From Amaurobius ferox (Eukaryota; Arthropoda; Arachnida; Araneae; Amaurobiidae): DNA of 64,000 nucleotides. Below the pieces are notes generated by a model. It saw only the letters and a program-made list of their open reading frames with translations. It was not told where the DNA came from and searched no databases. The stretch lies in the NCBI GenBank assembly GCA_951213105.1, contig OX578142.1, positions 3,612,649 to 3,676,648 of the forward strand, in the 5' to 3' direction. Below, in pieces: positions 1 to 11,318 of this stretch. The number at the start of each line of letters is the position of its first letter. Position 1 is the first letter of the stretch. The position numbers were made by a program, and so were the translations under genes.

Positions 1-114
1 GAGTCGAGTGGATTGGGTTTTCAGCACCCTAGATGTCACAAACCACTCAAACAGCTAGCTGCTCGTACCCCAGCGTGAGTCGAGTGGATTGGGTTTTCAG
101 CACCCTAGATGTCA
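1..114. repeat. 76-bp tandem duplication, 1.5 copies
   Basis: Positions 1-38 are repeated exactly at 77-114, beginning GAGTCGAGTGG in both, so the unit is 76 bp. The array starts at the window edge and may continue upstream. No coding frame or recognised family is visible. Confidence 0.85.
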
Positions 115-120
115 GTGCTG

Positions 121-556
121 CATCGTAGGTGGTCACTTAGTTGGTTTAATGGTATGTGCTTTATATCAATAGGATGTAATATGGATAAAATCTAGATATT
201 TGTGCTGTGTGGATAACTATTCAACTTTACTCTTAAACCAATATTTATAATCATGCAATAAGATTCATTAATGTATATATTTTGTGCTCTATGCTAAACA
301 GAAGTATTACATTGACATATACGTTCATATCCCAAAATACACATTATTGGCTAATCTACACTATATGAATAATAGTTTCGTATCTTTCTCATTATTCGGC
401 CAAACAGAAATTTGAGGGTGGAAACAAATTTTCAAATATGGCTTTTAATACATAGAAACTCTTTATATAATTAAAAATACAATGATATGAACATACATAC
501 AACTAATATTATCGAAACTATACAAGTTCAGTCACCATAGAAAGAAAATTAATTAC
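121..556. other. Non-coding stretch, probably intron
   Basis: AT-rich sequence with no open frame or RNA gene. On the minus strand it directly follows the GTAATT splice donor of the phosphatase exon, so it is most simply read as intron. The next phosphatase exon is not found here. Confidence 0.5.
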
Positions 557-692
557 CTGCAGTTGAAGCATACATTGCCTTTGAGACCTAGTATATCGTG
601 CTGCTTGAAAAATATCTACCCTTTCTTCTGCTTTTAATTGCTGAATGAGAACACTTAAAGTAACAAAAACACTACTTCGGTCACCACCACCA
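557..692 (-). CDS. Receptor-type protein tyrosine phosphatase, one internal exon of a catalytic-fold (probably D2) domain
   Basis: This is a 136-nt open exon on the minus strand. It is bounded upstream by a pyrimidine-rich acceptor ending TTTTAG and downstream by a CAG|GTAATT donor. One frame is open for all 45 codons after a single phase base. It reads GGGDRSSVFVTLSVL, then a helix with KAEERVDIFQAAR, then TRSQRQCMLQ. These match, in order and spacing, the P-loop end, the following helix, the VDVFQTVR-type segment and the LRxQRPxMVQ-type segment of classical PTP domains. Such receptors are membrane proteins that act on phosphotyrosine signalling. The P-loop glycine and threonine of the GVGRTG consensus are replaced (GGGDRSS). 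Such changes are usual in the membrane-distal D2 domain, which is often catalytically weak or dead. The exon carrying the catalytic Cys is not in view. No other exon of the gene was found, so much of the window may be its intron. Family is well supported; the exact paralogue is not. Confidence 0.82.
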
Positions 693-1199
693 CTAAAATG
701 TAAAATAATAAGAAATTAAATTGGCATGCATAACATTCATTTACATTCATAAAATTTTATTATTAATAACTACAACCTAATAATACTATAAAATAAAATA
801 TCTTTTTAACATAAAAATAACATAGTTCGACTATAAAAATGGTGTATTAGCTATGAAATAAAACATATTATAAATATTCATTTTTAAAAATCATATATAT
901 GTTATGTTGATGTCTGTAGGGGATGCAAAATCTTAAATACACTATGTGACAGTGAAAATGAAACACCAAGAAGGAGTGGGCAGAAAAATATGCAAATTGC
1001 AGGGTAGACGCAGTTCAACGAGCTATGTAAATGATGCGAAATGTGCAGCTGTCCCACGCACGTTGAGTGAGATATAAGGGAAGGAACTTGCAGAATCGGC
1101 AATACTCACGCTGCTCTGTCTGCCAAGGAAATCATTTTGCATTTTTTTGTCTCAGAGGAAACATGTCGTAGCAGAGAATGCCAGGCCGAAGCCAACTGA
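693..1199. other. Non-coding stretch upstream of the phosphatase exon
   Basis: AT-rich DNA that becomes more balanced in composition after about 940. I see no splice-bounded open frame that continues the phosphatase. It probably combines intron and transposon flank. Confidence 0.4.
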
Positions 1200-1204
1200 G
1201 GCAG

Positions 1205-1560
1205 TTCCAGCAGACAGACAATTTCATGAGGGGTATGGTGATCAGACTCAGAAAAGGCAGGTTGATCCATACGTCAAATCTCAGAGGACAGCCACCTACA
1301 CATGTTCACGGTGCACCAGCTGTGGCGAAGATGGTTGGAACAAGGGAATGTGACACGTTTGAGGGGTGCTGGTTCAGCCAGAGTGATGTCAGCATGCATG
1401 GACCGACACATCCATCGGCAAGTGTTGGCGACCTCGCAGGCCACTTCTGTTACCCTTTTGCAGCATGTGCAGGACACCCTTCATGCTCCCATATCGACCA
1501 GGATCATTATCCGCTGATTAGTCGCCGGCGACCTGCACTCATAGTGCGCGTTATGAAGGC
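1205..1560 (+). pseudogene. Tc1-like transposase, N-terminal DNA-binding relic
   Basis: The decayed frames together resemble the helix-turn-helix half of Tc1-family transposases. First comes an FMRGMVIRLRK-like segment (about 1215-1250). After a frameshift comes VHQLWRRWLEQGNVTRLRGAGSAR-like sequence (from about 1302), corresponding to the family's linker and GRPR-type hook region. Then follow MDRHIHRQVL and a second helical block. The strand is locally GC-richer than the surrounding DNA, as expected for old coding sequence. At least one frameshift and several stops interrupt it, and the DDE catalytic half is absent after about 1560. Assignment rests on eye comparison with the family's usual motif order. 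Confidence 0.6.
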
Positions 1561-1911
1561 TGCAATTGACCCAACAGCGCAGACACCTCCATTTGCAATG
1601 GTGTCGGGATAGAGCCACGTGGACGGAATTTGTTAAAAATTCAATTCTCCAACAGATGATCAATTTTAAAAATCAAATAAAACCATAGATATTTATAGCT
1701 TTTAAAAGGTGTATGGTTAAATATTCTTATTTCAGTTCTTTATCATCGAATAAAAATTGTATGACTTCTACTAAAAATGTACTTGAAGGGGGGGGGTTTA
1801 CCTATTTTTCCTATTCTGACCAACACTCATTAATATAATTACTATGAAATATACAGATGCAAAATTTTGGACTAATAAACGTAATACATAAACATAGGCG
1901 TAACCGAAACA

Positions 1912-1960
1912 GTGGCGCAGCCAGAAATTCGTTCTTGGGGGGGGGGAGGGTCAAACCTTA
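1912..1960. repeat. Putative hAT terminal inverted repeat, 3' end
   Basis: The sequence CAGTGGCGCAGCCAGAAATT followed by a run of G residues resembles the CAGNGGCGTAGCC-type termini of hAT elements with ZMYM-like transposases. It lies about 140-190 bp beyond the stop codon of the hAT transposase pseudogene on the minus strand, where that element's 3' end should be. The partner terminus was not found, so the 8-bp target duplication cannot be tested. Confidence 0.5.
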
Positions 1961-2099
1961 TTGTATATTATTACGCATGTCAAATGACAATATATTGAGA
2001 TAAATCAATTTATCGCCGAATAGATTTATTTATGTAACACATTACGTTTACTAAATAAGAACAGTACTGATAACTTCTATAAATGAAAGTATACAATAT

Positions 2100-4058
2100 T
2101 CAAAGTTTAATATCAAGTCGTCTAGGCGTCTTAGCCATTTCATTTAAAACTTCTTCAGGGTTTACTTCAATGCCCTTGTGGATATATCCCTTTCGCGACG
2201 ATCGGCACGCCCACGTGCCAGCTGCGAACTTGCATACAAGGACGAACGGCACGCACTCGTGACGGAGGAAACTTTACCGTAAGCGGAGAGTGGCACGCAG
2301 ACGTGCCTCCACTTGGAACGTTTTAATTTGTCTACTAGATGACGTTGTATGTCCATGGAACTAACTTCAATGTATTTTGCAGAGGCATGACCTTGGCAGA
2401 AGAGGATCGAATGAATTATTTCTCCATTTGGAGCGGTAAACATCATTTTGTAATATAAACAGACAGGGCAATTCTCATAGCATCAACAATTTTATAATTG
2501 AGTTTCGGTTTTTATTTTTATTTCAGCGTTATGATTTCGTCGGTGAATCATAGGAACATAAGAGAGTATTTTTTTTGTTTGGGTTTTAGAGGCAGTGAAA
2601 TTATTCTTTTGTTTCGGATAAAAGAATGGGAACAACTAACGAGTATTTTGTATTCAGATTTGTATGAAAAATATACATCAAATAGAAATTAAACATTTCT
2701 TTTATTCCTGAAAAAAGTAGATTTCTGTGTTGAATGGGTGATTTTTAGTGAATTTTTTTCGAGAGTTAGGCTTAGCGCAAAAAATGTGCCGTCCTTTGGG
2801 ACCAGTTCAGAAGCGAAGCGCTCCGTCTGTTGTGCCGCGACAGCTCCGGAATGCCGCCGTCGCGAAAGGGATATAACATAAACGGTACATTTAATCTGTG
2901 CTCACCTGTTGAATTTCTTAAATAATTTTTTAAATATCGTAAGGTGGAGAAAGATCTCTCTGCGCTACACATTGTGCCTGGAAGTGTAATCATTATCTGC
3001 AGAAGTTTTCGTATACTTGGAAACATAATTTCATCACATTCATGAAAAGCTTCCAAAGCATTATCTGAATATTCTGAAGTCGGATATTCTGGATTCTGAA
3101 GTCGTTCGAGTTTGCTGTGCCATATTTTTAACTCACCATACAAATTTTCACATGTAATATGACCAATATCTTCTGAATACAGGGAACATAGCGTCTTCAC
3201 TGTTTTCTTTTGTAAGGTCTTGGTCTTGAGCTGTTTTGCTCGGCAATAGGATTCGAAAAGAACCTAATATATTTTTATGTTTCACAAATCTTTCATCGAG
3301 CTGTATTAGAAAATGATCTATAAAAGGTATAAAAGCAGTTCTATAATATACCTCAGGAGTATCATAGTCGACGTTAATTCGTGTAGCTTGATATTTTACA
3401 GTTCTTGCTACTGATATGGGGATTTCATAATTTTCACAAAATGTTTCAACATCTTTAAAAATTACGGAGAACTATTTTTCAGAATTGTTCCTTAAACTTT
3501 GTATAATTGCTCGTGTATCTTCAGCATAACCAATGGCTTTGGAAAGATCAATTTTTTCAGATTGTAAATATTTCGACAAAGGTAAACTATACGAAAATAG
3601 TTTTTTAACAATATGTAGGGAAATGACGAATTCACACTTGTTAATTGCATTGTACAAAATGCTTACGAGTAGGGTCCGGATTTCTATGCACTTGCATATT
3701 TTCGTGCATATTGTGTAATAATTTTGAGCATATTTGCATATTATTTGAGCTAAATTTCATACATGAAAATCCGAGCCTTGCAAATTATACTTACGATCAA
3801 TTATGACAACTATATAAAAACAGCCCTTACCTTTTTTCCTACAAATAACCCAATATCATTGGGATTCACGTCGATTTCAGATGGGGAAATAATGATGTCT
3901 CAACGTCTATTGGAGCTTTTCTTTCTGAACTGTCATCTTCAGAGCACACATTCAACATTTTTAAACTTATTTTCATTACATTCGCTATCTTCTTTTTTTT
4001 CTCTTTTAAAGAAATTGTATATGCTACTCTCAAATAACTTACCTTTGCTGCTATTCAT
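2100..4058 (-). pseudogene. hAT-family transposase, inactivated and split by a MITE
   Basis: A start at 4058 opens an MNSSKGK frame (4058-3940) with a lysine-rich, FFKREKK-containing N terminus typical of ZMYM/DUF4371-type hAT proteins. A downstream piece near 3830 reads NDIGLFVGKK. From about 3668 to 3230 the central DUF4371-like region is readable (KCEFVISLHIV, LSKYLQSEKIDLSKA, a run ending IPFIDHFLIQLDERF), with an in-frame stop near 3472 and a frameshift near 3240. From 3200 to 2890 comes the C-terminal dimerisation domain with the hallmark CSAERSFSTLRYLKNYLR and EHRLN. The frame is then broken by a 683-bp insert (2188-2870) and resumes at 2183 as IHKGIEVNPEEVL...RRLDIKL with a natural stop at 2100-2102. 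Conserved sequence between the N-terminal and central parts is missing, so the element is dead. Confidence 0.85.
2188..2870. mobile_element. piggyBac-like non-autonomous element (MITE) inserted in the hAT gene
   Basis: The element is bounded by 13-bp terminal inverted repeats, CCCTTTCGCGACG at 2188-2200 and its complement at 2858-2870. The flanking 4-bp duplication is ATAT (2184-2187 and 2871-2874). Termini starting CCCTTT and 4-bp target duplications are features of piggyBac elements, which normally use TTAA; here the site is ATAT. Three GGCACGC...CGTGCC-type imperfect palindromes lie just inside the left end (about 2203-2220, 2248-2265, 2291-2309). No transposase is encoded. Removing the element plus one ATAT rejoins the hAT reading frame exactly. 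Confidence 0.75.
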
Positions 4059-4174
4059 TATACAATTGCTAACATAAAAGAACAGATTAAAGATCCCTTT
4101 GATCGAAAAACGTATAGGTTTTATTTTTAAAGCTTCAACAGGTGCTTCCAAAACAAGACCAGACATATGACAGC

Positions 4175-4280
4175 AGGAAATTCTTTTCGAAAGGAAATTT
4201 CCCTATCCGAAGGATTTTTCCCTTTCTGAAGGCCTTTTCCGTTCCGAAGGGAATTTTCCTTCTGAAGGAAATTTCCCTTA
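4175..4280. repeat. About 20-bp imperfect tandem repeat
   Basis: Five to six degenerate units of the form TCCGAAGGAAATTTTCCCTT follow one another. Each unit is itself partly palindromic (GAAGGAAA / TTTCCTTC). No coding potential. Confidence 0.7.
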
Positions 4281-7200
4281 AACCAAAAATGAAATGTCGA
4301 GTAAAAACAAAATTTTAGGGGAATTAAATTTGTTTAAACGAAGTACGAGAAAATGTAAAAATATAAATACCAAAAATGAGAAAAAAAAGTAGTTATTTTT
4401 ATTATAATCAATACTTTTTTGTTTTTAATTTAAGGCTCTGGGGGGGGGGGGGGTCAGTGCACGGGTGTGGAGAGGGATGGGAGATTATCATTCCTCATAC
4501 TTTTGAACAGTATATGAAGAAAATGTTCAAAATAAAATTAATGACAGAAAATTGTATCTGTATATCAACTTAATGTATAAATTCGATATTTCCTTTGCAA
4601 TTAGTTACGCTACTTTTCTCCTGTATTTTATTATGTTTATCTAATCTAAATTTGACAATCAATATCCATATTTTAACATAGGAATAGCCAGGATCTAAGG
4701 GGGGAAAAAGGGGGGGTGACGATCAAATGTGTTGGATTTCATTTTTCGATATGTACAATTTTGGAGAACTAATATATTTTTGAGTGCCTTCTGCCGTCAA
4801 CAGGGTAAGTTTTGCCCCCCTTCCATAAGCATAGCCAGGATTTCTAAATAGTAGTAATAAAATAGATTGTACACAATCCTTACAATTTTAATTTCATCTG
4901 CTAACCACATCATTAACATATTTCATTAAACACATTATCCCAATTAATAACAATATATAGAAACAAATTCAGTTTTCAAAATTCAAAATCCAGTTTTTCC
5001 CCCTGTAACTTATTTGAAATTATTTCATTTCAAAAATGTTATTTAAGTTATACATTTAAAAAATATTTAACATTATAAATATTTCCATTTAAAAAGAGAT
5101 AATAAAAACTGATTGAGTAGATTTCTAGAAAATGTGGTGGAAGTACTATCGTGCGAAATTTATTAACACAGTAACAGAATCTAGACTTCAAAGAATCAGT
5201 TCTGTTCTCAGAAACTTAATATTTGTTCCAAATATAGCGATAAGTCTCCCTTTCTAGTATGGTAACCTTGTAGTAGCGTCTTCCTTTGTTACTATGAGAG
5301 AAGGGTTCCACGTTACTATGTGACTACACAAATATTGGCGCCAAAAATGTTTGCCAACTTGGTGTGGAACGCGTATGCCCAAATCTGTAGTGTATCGTGT
5401 TTGGCGGGCAGTATGTGCCGACTAATATATATATTCTGTAATGGTATGTACTGGCTTTTCTTTCTAAAACTGTTTTATAATAAAATATTAATTTATGTGT
5501 GTTGTAATTGTAAATACATAGTAGATCTAATCGTAGAAAATAGTGTCAATTGGAGAGTTCTTTTTATGGAGTAATGAAAGGGCTAGTCTTTTGTATTTTG
5601 TCCAGCATCAGAGCTAATTCAGAGTCGCAAATAATAAGACGTGCACAAGTACTTTCCAAATGTGAGCAAATTTTGCTGTTAAAATATGAATCTAGCCCTT
5701 TTATTGCATGCATATACATTGAATTCCTGAATTTGCTGTATCTAATGTGCAAATAAGGATCTGTGTTAGATATTTTTCTGATAGTTATCTCCTATCTTTT
5801 GAAACGTCATATTCTGGAGGGTTCTTGTGATTTTGAACTTAACCTTTGCAAACTGTGTAGCGTGAGCTAAATTGTGAATGAATTTCATATCGGCTACTTG
5901 GGAGGACTGTAATTGGCAGTTTCCACTGAAGGCTACAAAATTGAGGCAGATAGCAAGTTTTCTTGCTGATGAATGCATAATAAGAGCGAAACCAGTCTAT
6001 GAATGTTGTTATCTGCAGTGGAAGTAACTTCCTTAGTTATCTCCTAATTTATAGCTAAAATTTGCAGTAAATTTTATTTTAACATTTATGTTCACAGGAC
6101 ACAGATACTATTAATTTTTATTTCCTTCTAGGTAGATATTTGAACTTGAGCACCAAACTAATAATTTACATTTGTACAAAATAGTTCAGTCACTATCTGC
6201 TATTTTACCTTTCATTCACAAAAAACTCATTTAAAATGTAGTTTGTAGTAATGGGTCAAAAACAATTCGAATTTAAATATTATATTTTCATTCAAGATTT
6301 TTTTATTAAAATACAATTTTTAATTTATTTTTACAATTTAAAATGTTTTAGTTGATAAATTTTAGCTTAACAGTTTTATCCAAATCACTGTTATTATTAA
6401 AGCATAAAATACACAAACAAGAATTTTGTTTTTAGCATGTAGCTGGGACGGGGAAACTGAAGAAACCTAATGGTGAACCAAATGCAGGTTCCCATTCCCG
6501 ACATAAATTTCGCATTAGATACTTCAATTTGGAGAGTATCCATGTATAGGCTTTTACGCTTCGCTACTTTTTTGCTTATAATTTACAGTATTTACACCAT
6601 TCTAAAACTTCATGATGCACATAAGATTGTAATGCATAAAATCCATGAGAAAATATGCAAATTATAGGTACACTTTTAAAATATGAGTAAAACAGGAGCG
6701 TAAACATTGAGTTAACTTAAAATGGGTGGGAAAAGATTACTTCATACAAATCATATGGATGGAAAAGAAAATCGGATGGACTAAAGTACTAAAGGGATAG
6801 AACATATAGAATAATTATGTGGAATATAAGATACAAGATCAGAGATAAAAAATGTGACATAACACAGCACAGTAGCAAGCAAACTGTGATAATGAAAAAT
6901 GAAGCTGTTTCAAGGATATGTTGGATTCTCTTTATCAGTGCTAAAATTATCAACAAATATGAAGTCAAAAAGATGAAATTCACACACACAAAGAGAAGAG
7001 CCAGAGAGGTATCTACTCAAGATGATGCTCTCAAAATTAGAAAGTAGCAAAATTTAAGAAGAACTCTGGATCTATGAAAGATCTGTAAGCATAGAACTAA
7101 CGCACAAGCTGGATTATTCTAAAACATTACAAAAATGTCATCAAATGACAAGGCCCAATCTTGTGAAAACAATTCCAAATGTCACAGAAGCGTTTCTAAA

Positions 7201-8111
7201 GGTTTTGACTTGTGTTTACTAATGTTTGTGAAATTATAAGAGACCAAACAAGACAGTAAAAAAATACAGTACTGAACAAATCATTAACTAAAATACTTAA
7301 CTTCTGAATATGAAAGGTATATAAAAGTCGAGATCATAAATTAATAAATATTTTTGTATAATATGAGTGGAAGAAAACTGAAAACAATGATCAGAATTTC
7401 AACAATGTTGAGCAAGCAATCAGATTTATTTTCCTGTTTTGTGACATAGTTTTTATATTCCTTAATTCAAAATTTAAGTGCACATTTAGTTTTCATACTC
7501 CTTAATACAAAACTTAAGAGCATATTTAGTTTCAATATATTAAAGGCCATACTGGGAAGAAATACTGTAAATACCCTAACGATTTAAAATGTCTGTAGGA
7601 ATTTTTAGATTGGAAAACTTGAGCTTATTATAAGGAAGAAGATGCTTGCGATGTGTGTGACTTGTGTTTACTAATTGTAAGTATAATATTGCAATTAAAT
7701 TTTCTGTAGATTTTAGCAATTTGCTGACTGACCTTTTGAAAAAATGGTATAATGATAGTATTATTAAAATCTTTTTCAGAAACAAGTTCACATAAAGATT
7801 TAAAAAATTTTTGATTAACATTATCAACAAATGCTGTTCAATAGTAATAGCATTTAGATACTAATTAATCTCAGGATTGAGCAGATCCATTGTAGATGTC
7901 CACAATGTGTAAACATATTGAAAGGCAGCAATTTTTTGGTTAAGCAGAATGGCAGAAATTATACAGGAGTGAAAAAACCAAAAAAAGATTTATGTAAGAC
8001 TGTAGTGTGAAATTGTCATTCTTGCCTATAAATCTTGAGTAGAATATTTATATATATCTCAGCTGTATAAAACCATTGCCCCCATCCCATACAATTTTTT
8101 CATTATTCTAG
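4281..8111. other. Long stretch without a recognised gene
   Basis: AT-rich DNA with only short chance frames. It contains a 13-14-bp G run near 4441-4453, and AGCCAGGATCT followed by G runs near 4686-4715. AGCCAGGATTT recurs near 4840. These resemble worn hAT-type termini. I see no RNA gene or splice-bounded coding exon before 8112. Confidence 0.5.
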
Positions 8112-8204
8112 GAAAACTACTTGAGCAACTGTGGGGTTAAACCCCACTGCTGGTGTCACTTGACAAGTTTCCGAGTTGCAGTGTCAGCTATAAATGATTT
8201 GCAG
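8112..8204 (+). CDS. Candidate internal exon, unidentified protein
   Basis: A 93-nt segment is open in one frame. It begins ENYLSNCGVKPHCWCHL, continues TSFRVAVSAINDLQ, and contains four Cys and two His in its first half. It is preceded by a pyrimidine-rich tract ending TTCTAG and followed by a near-consensus donor, CAG|GTAAGT. Its length is a multiple of three, so inclusion would keep phase. It lies on the opposite strand to the phosphatase exon and would belong to another gene. I do not recognise the protein. A chance splice-like match in AT-rich DNA remains possible. Confidence 0.35.
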
Positions 8205-8210
8205 GTAAGT

Positions 8211-9738
8211 CAATTCCACAAGTGAATTATTAACCATGAGATAAAGGAAACAATTTGGGGGACATTGAATTACACATATATTTAGTGCTGTTTTAAGCAT
8301 ATATTTAGTGCTGTTAAAGTATTTTCCTTTAGCCAAATCACTTGCGAAAATATTCCATATTTATTATGTTTTTATTAAATTTACAGAATTAATTTCTGAA
8401 AGAATAAGCTTCTAAAAATATTACCTGCTGTTCCAGTAGCAGAATGTTTCTAGCTGATCTGTGACATACAGTGAGAATTTGAAAATTTATCTACGGTTTG
8501 CACATTGTCTTAGATTCTGCGTTCTTCATTAGTTGTTTTCAAAATTGGTCATTTTTGTAAATTTTTAAATATTTAAAGTTTTACATACTTCTGTTTATTA
8601 TTATAATGATTCTATTTGAATTGTGTTTATTAAAATGAAAAGTAAATTAATATTTAACTAAAATTATAATCATGTATGCATAGGTGAGCATATATCAAAA
8701 TTTAATTTATGTCCCTAAAATAATTATATTTATAAGTACTTATCATTGTTTTAATTATGTTATTAAGGGAATAATCATTTATTTTATTAATTATGAGAAG
8801 TAGCTTGAAATATCAGGAGATATTCAAAATACTCTTAAGTTTCTAATTCAAAATTTATGTTTAAGTCATTGTCACAGTTTCCTCTATTTTTCCATTTCTT
8901 AAAGGTTTCCAGAATTTGCAAATTTTTTTCTACACATATTACACATTTATGATCATTAATTATTTTCCAATCTTGTTCAGGTGTTTCACAAAAAAATTCA
9001 TTTACAATGTAGCATTTAAATACTTTAGGTTAAATTTTTAAATCCTTTTTTTCACAACAATTTAACCATTCAAGATTTTTCAGATTTAAATTTTAGCAAT
9101 ATTACCAATATTGCTTGCTCCCCCCCCCCCCTCCCTTGCTTTTAAGTTTTCTCATATTGATCTTTTTATTCTTTACCTTCCCAACTGAAGGACCACTTTC
9201 AATTTATTTCTTTTCTTTTATAGTTAAGGAGGCCAGACACAAATTTATTTTTAAATTAATAATTATTGCTAATAATTCTCGACGATTTTTGTTAATTTAT
9301 ATTCCTGTTTGTACCATACTTTTTTCAATTATTGCAATATTTCAATGATTTTTACATCATTTTATCGGAAATTATGAATATAGTTTGTAAGTTATTGTGT
9401 TTGAAGCAGCAGTTTTAGTTATTGTAATTTTAGCCAGGGACACACATAGAAATTGAGGTCCCCCCTACAAACAATTATCACAGCCCTCTCCCCTCCTTAT
9501 TTTTGAGAATTTTTATGTCTACTTCAGCATCTTAGTGGTCCTGGCCCTCTCTTGCGTCCCCCCCACTGTAGTAGTATCTATCCCCCTGAAGGCTGGGTCT
9601 GTTTTAGCTTATGCCATACTATCTATATTCCATATGATTATTTATAGACTATACATATGCAAGTCAAAGTAGAACAACAATACATAACCTAACGATATCA
9701 GTTTGGAAAAGTTCGGTTTTCGAATCTCTCATCTCGTC
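8211..9738. other. Stretch without a recognised gene
   Basis: AT-rich DNA with a 12-bp C run at about 9120 and C-rich patches at 9460-9590. The open frame at 9115-9348 starts in the C run and is compositionally biased; it is not believed to be a gene. Confidence 0.45.
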
Positions 9739-10791
9739 TGTCACATAGTGTTTTCCAAAAATATGTGACATTGCGAAATATTGGAGAGGAAGGCGACCTG
9801 CAAAGGACGGTCCCTAGCCCTGTTACAAATATGTATAAGGTTCCCCCTCTGGCCACCTGCAAAGGGATCAGTGGATTCGGACGGCATGCCAGCGGGATGC
9901 TCATCCAAGATGGAGGAAAGCTCCGCGGGTGGTAAGGGGCGCACCCGGACCCAGATGTCACGCCGCAGCGTGGGAACTTGACCAGCTGCACCGATAAATT
10001 TCTGGGGCTTCTGACCAAGCCCCCTGTCATGGTCTAGCCACTGGTAAAACAGTAACATTACACCTTCCAATAATATTAAAGGGGTTTAATCCTTGAAGCG
10101 AATGAAAATTTAAGAGGGAGGAGAAATCGACTTAGAAGATTTTTCGAAAGAGACAATTTTGAGTTGGAAAGTGGAGAGTGTCTTTTACGAGCTGATAGAG
10201 TGAGGTTGTATAATCGTTGCCGGAGCGAGATGATGTTTCGCCGGTCTTCGTCATGTCATCGCACTCGAGCCCTTGCTAGACTCAGAACAGAAGGTAGGCC
10301 TTTGGATTCATGCATTACTCTAAGTTGATTTATCCTCTCCTCTTTTTAATTATCGCTACCTGAAGGGATTAATGATCTTGCATTGTGGTCCCAAGCCAAA
10401 TGCCTTGTTTTAAAAGCCACAAGTCCGACTCTCGAAATATGTATTTTTGTGCTAAATAATTCTCTGTAATTTGAAGAAGAGATAACCTTTTGAAGTGTGT
10501 GACTATTTTTAATATTTGAGAATTGTGAGTAAGAATATGGTAAAATTAGTGGTTAATGATTTACGATGTGTTAATATGTTAAGGGAGCAACTTTTAAGCT
10601 CAAATCTTTTCATATTTTAATGTTAAATGGTGTAAATAAACTTGTCATTGTTATTTTAAATCTAATCGGTGTCCTCATTTCCAAATCTTTTTATTACTTC
10701 TTAATTTACAGATTAAAGTCTATGCGATCACGACAGCGGTAATATGTTTTTATCGCGTCCAAATCGGGCGTGTGGAATTTACCATGCAGCA
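9739..10791 (+). repeat. 5' long terminal repeat
   Basis: Starts TGTCACATAG and ends GCAGCA, giving the canonical TG...CA ends, and shares its whole length with 22861-23966. The first ~40 bp can fold (TGTCACATA pairing with TATGTGACA). An AATAAA signal lies at 10635-10640. A GC-richer block (9790-10060) precedes an AT-rich 3' half. Confidence 0.85.
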
Positions 10792-10796
10792 GAAAA

Positions 10797-10814
10797 TGGT
10801 TCCGAGACCAGGAT
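10797..10814 (+). other. Primer-binding-site candidate
   Basis: Five bases after the 5' LTR comes TGGTTCCGAGACCAGG, starting with the TGG complementary to a tRNA CCA end. The primer tRNA is not identified. Confidence 0.45.
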
Positions 10815-11318
10815 ACGAAACAAAAATAGTTAATAGAATTACTGAATTTTTTTTTTTGTGAGTAGGCTAAAATTTACGTTATGTGCGCTAGGAAAATTTT
10901 AAATAAAGTATTTTTTCGGAAATGAGGATTTTAGGATATGTACGCTAGGAAAATTTTAAATAAAAATTTTTTTTTCGGAAATGAGGATTTTAAAGGAAGT
11001 AAAAAACATGTTTTTCAATTCTTTTCTGCAAATTGTTATGCCATGGTAAGGAGATATATGTATTATTTTAGGGAAGCACGGGAACAAAATACGAGAATTT
11101 GGGGAAATTAGAAATATTTGGTATGCATATTAGGAGTGTATTTTATATGTGAAAGTAGAATTTTATGTACGAGAATTTTAATGTTAGGAGTGTATATATG
11201 TTGCATGACAATTATTGTTTATTATATGTGATAGGATATTGGTAGGAAGGGAGAATTGCACTTGGGATACAGAATTTTGGTTAGGAAATCTCAGAAATTT
11301 TTTTTTCGCGTTTCAGTC

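Noticed and set aside
125..165. tRNA-like A box (GGTCACTTAGTTGGTTTAATGG)
   Set aside because: No B box or cloverleaf can be built downstream.
9115..9348. 77-codon Pro/Leu/Phe-rich frame resembling a membrane protein
   Set aside because: It starts in a C run in AT-rich DNA and has no context; hydrophobicity follows from T-rich composition.
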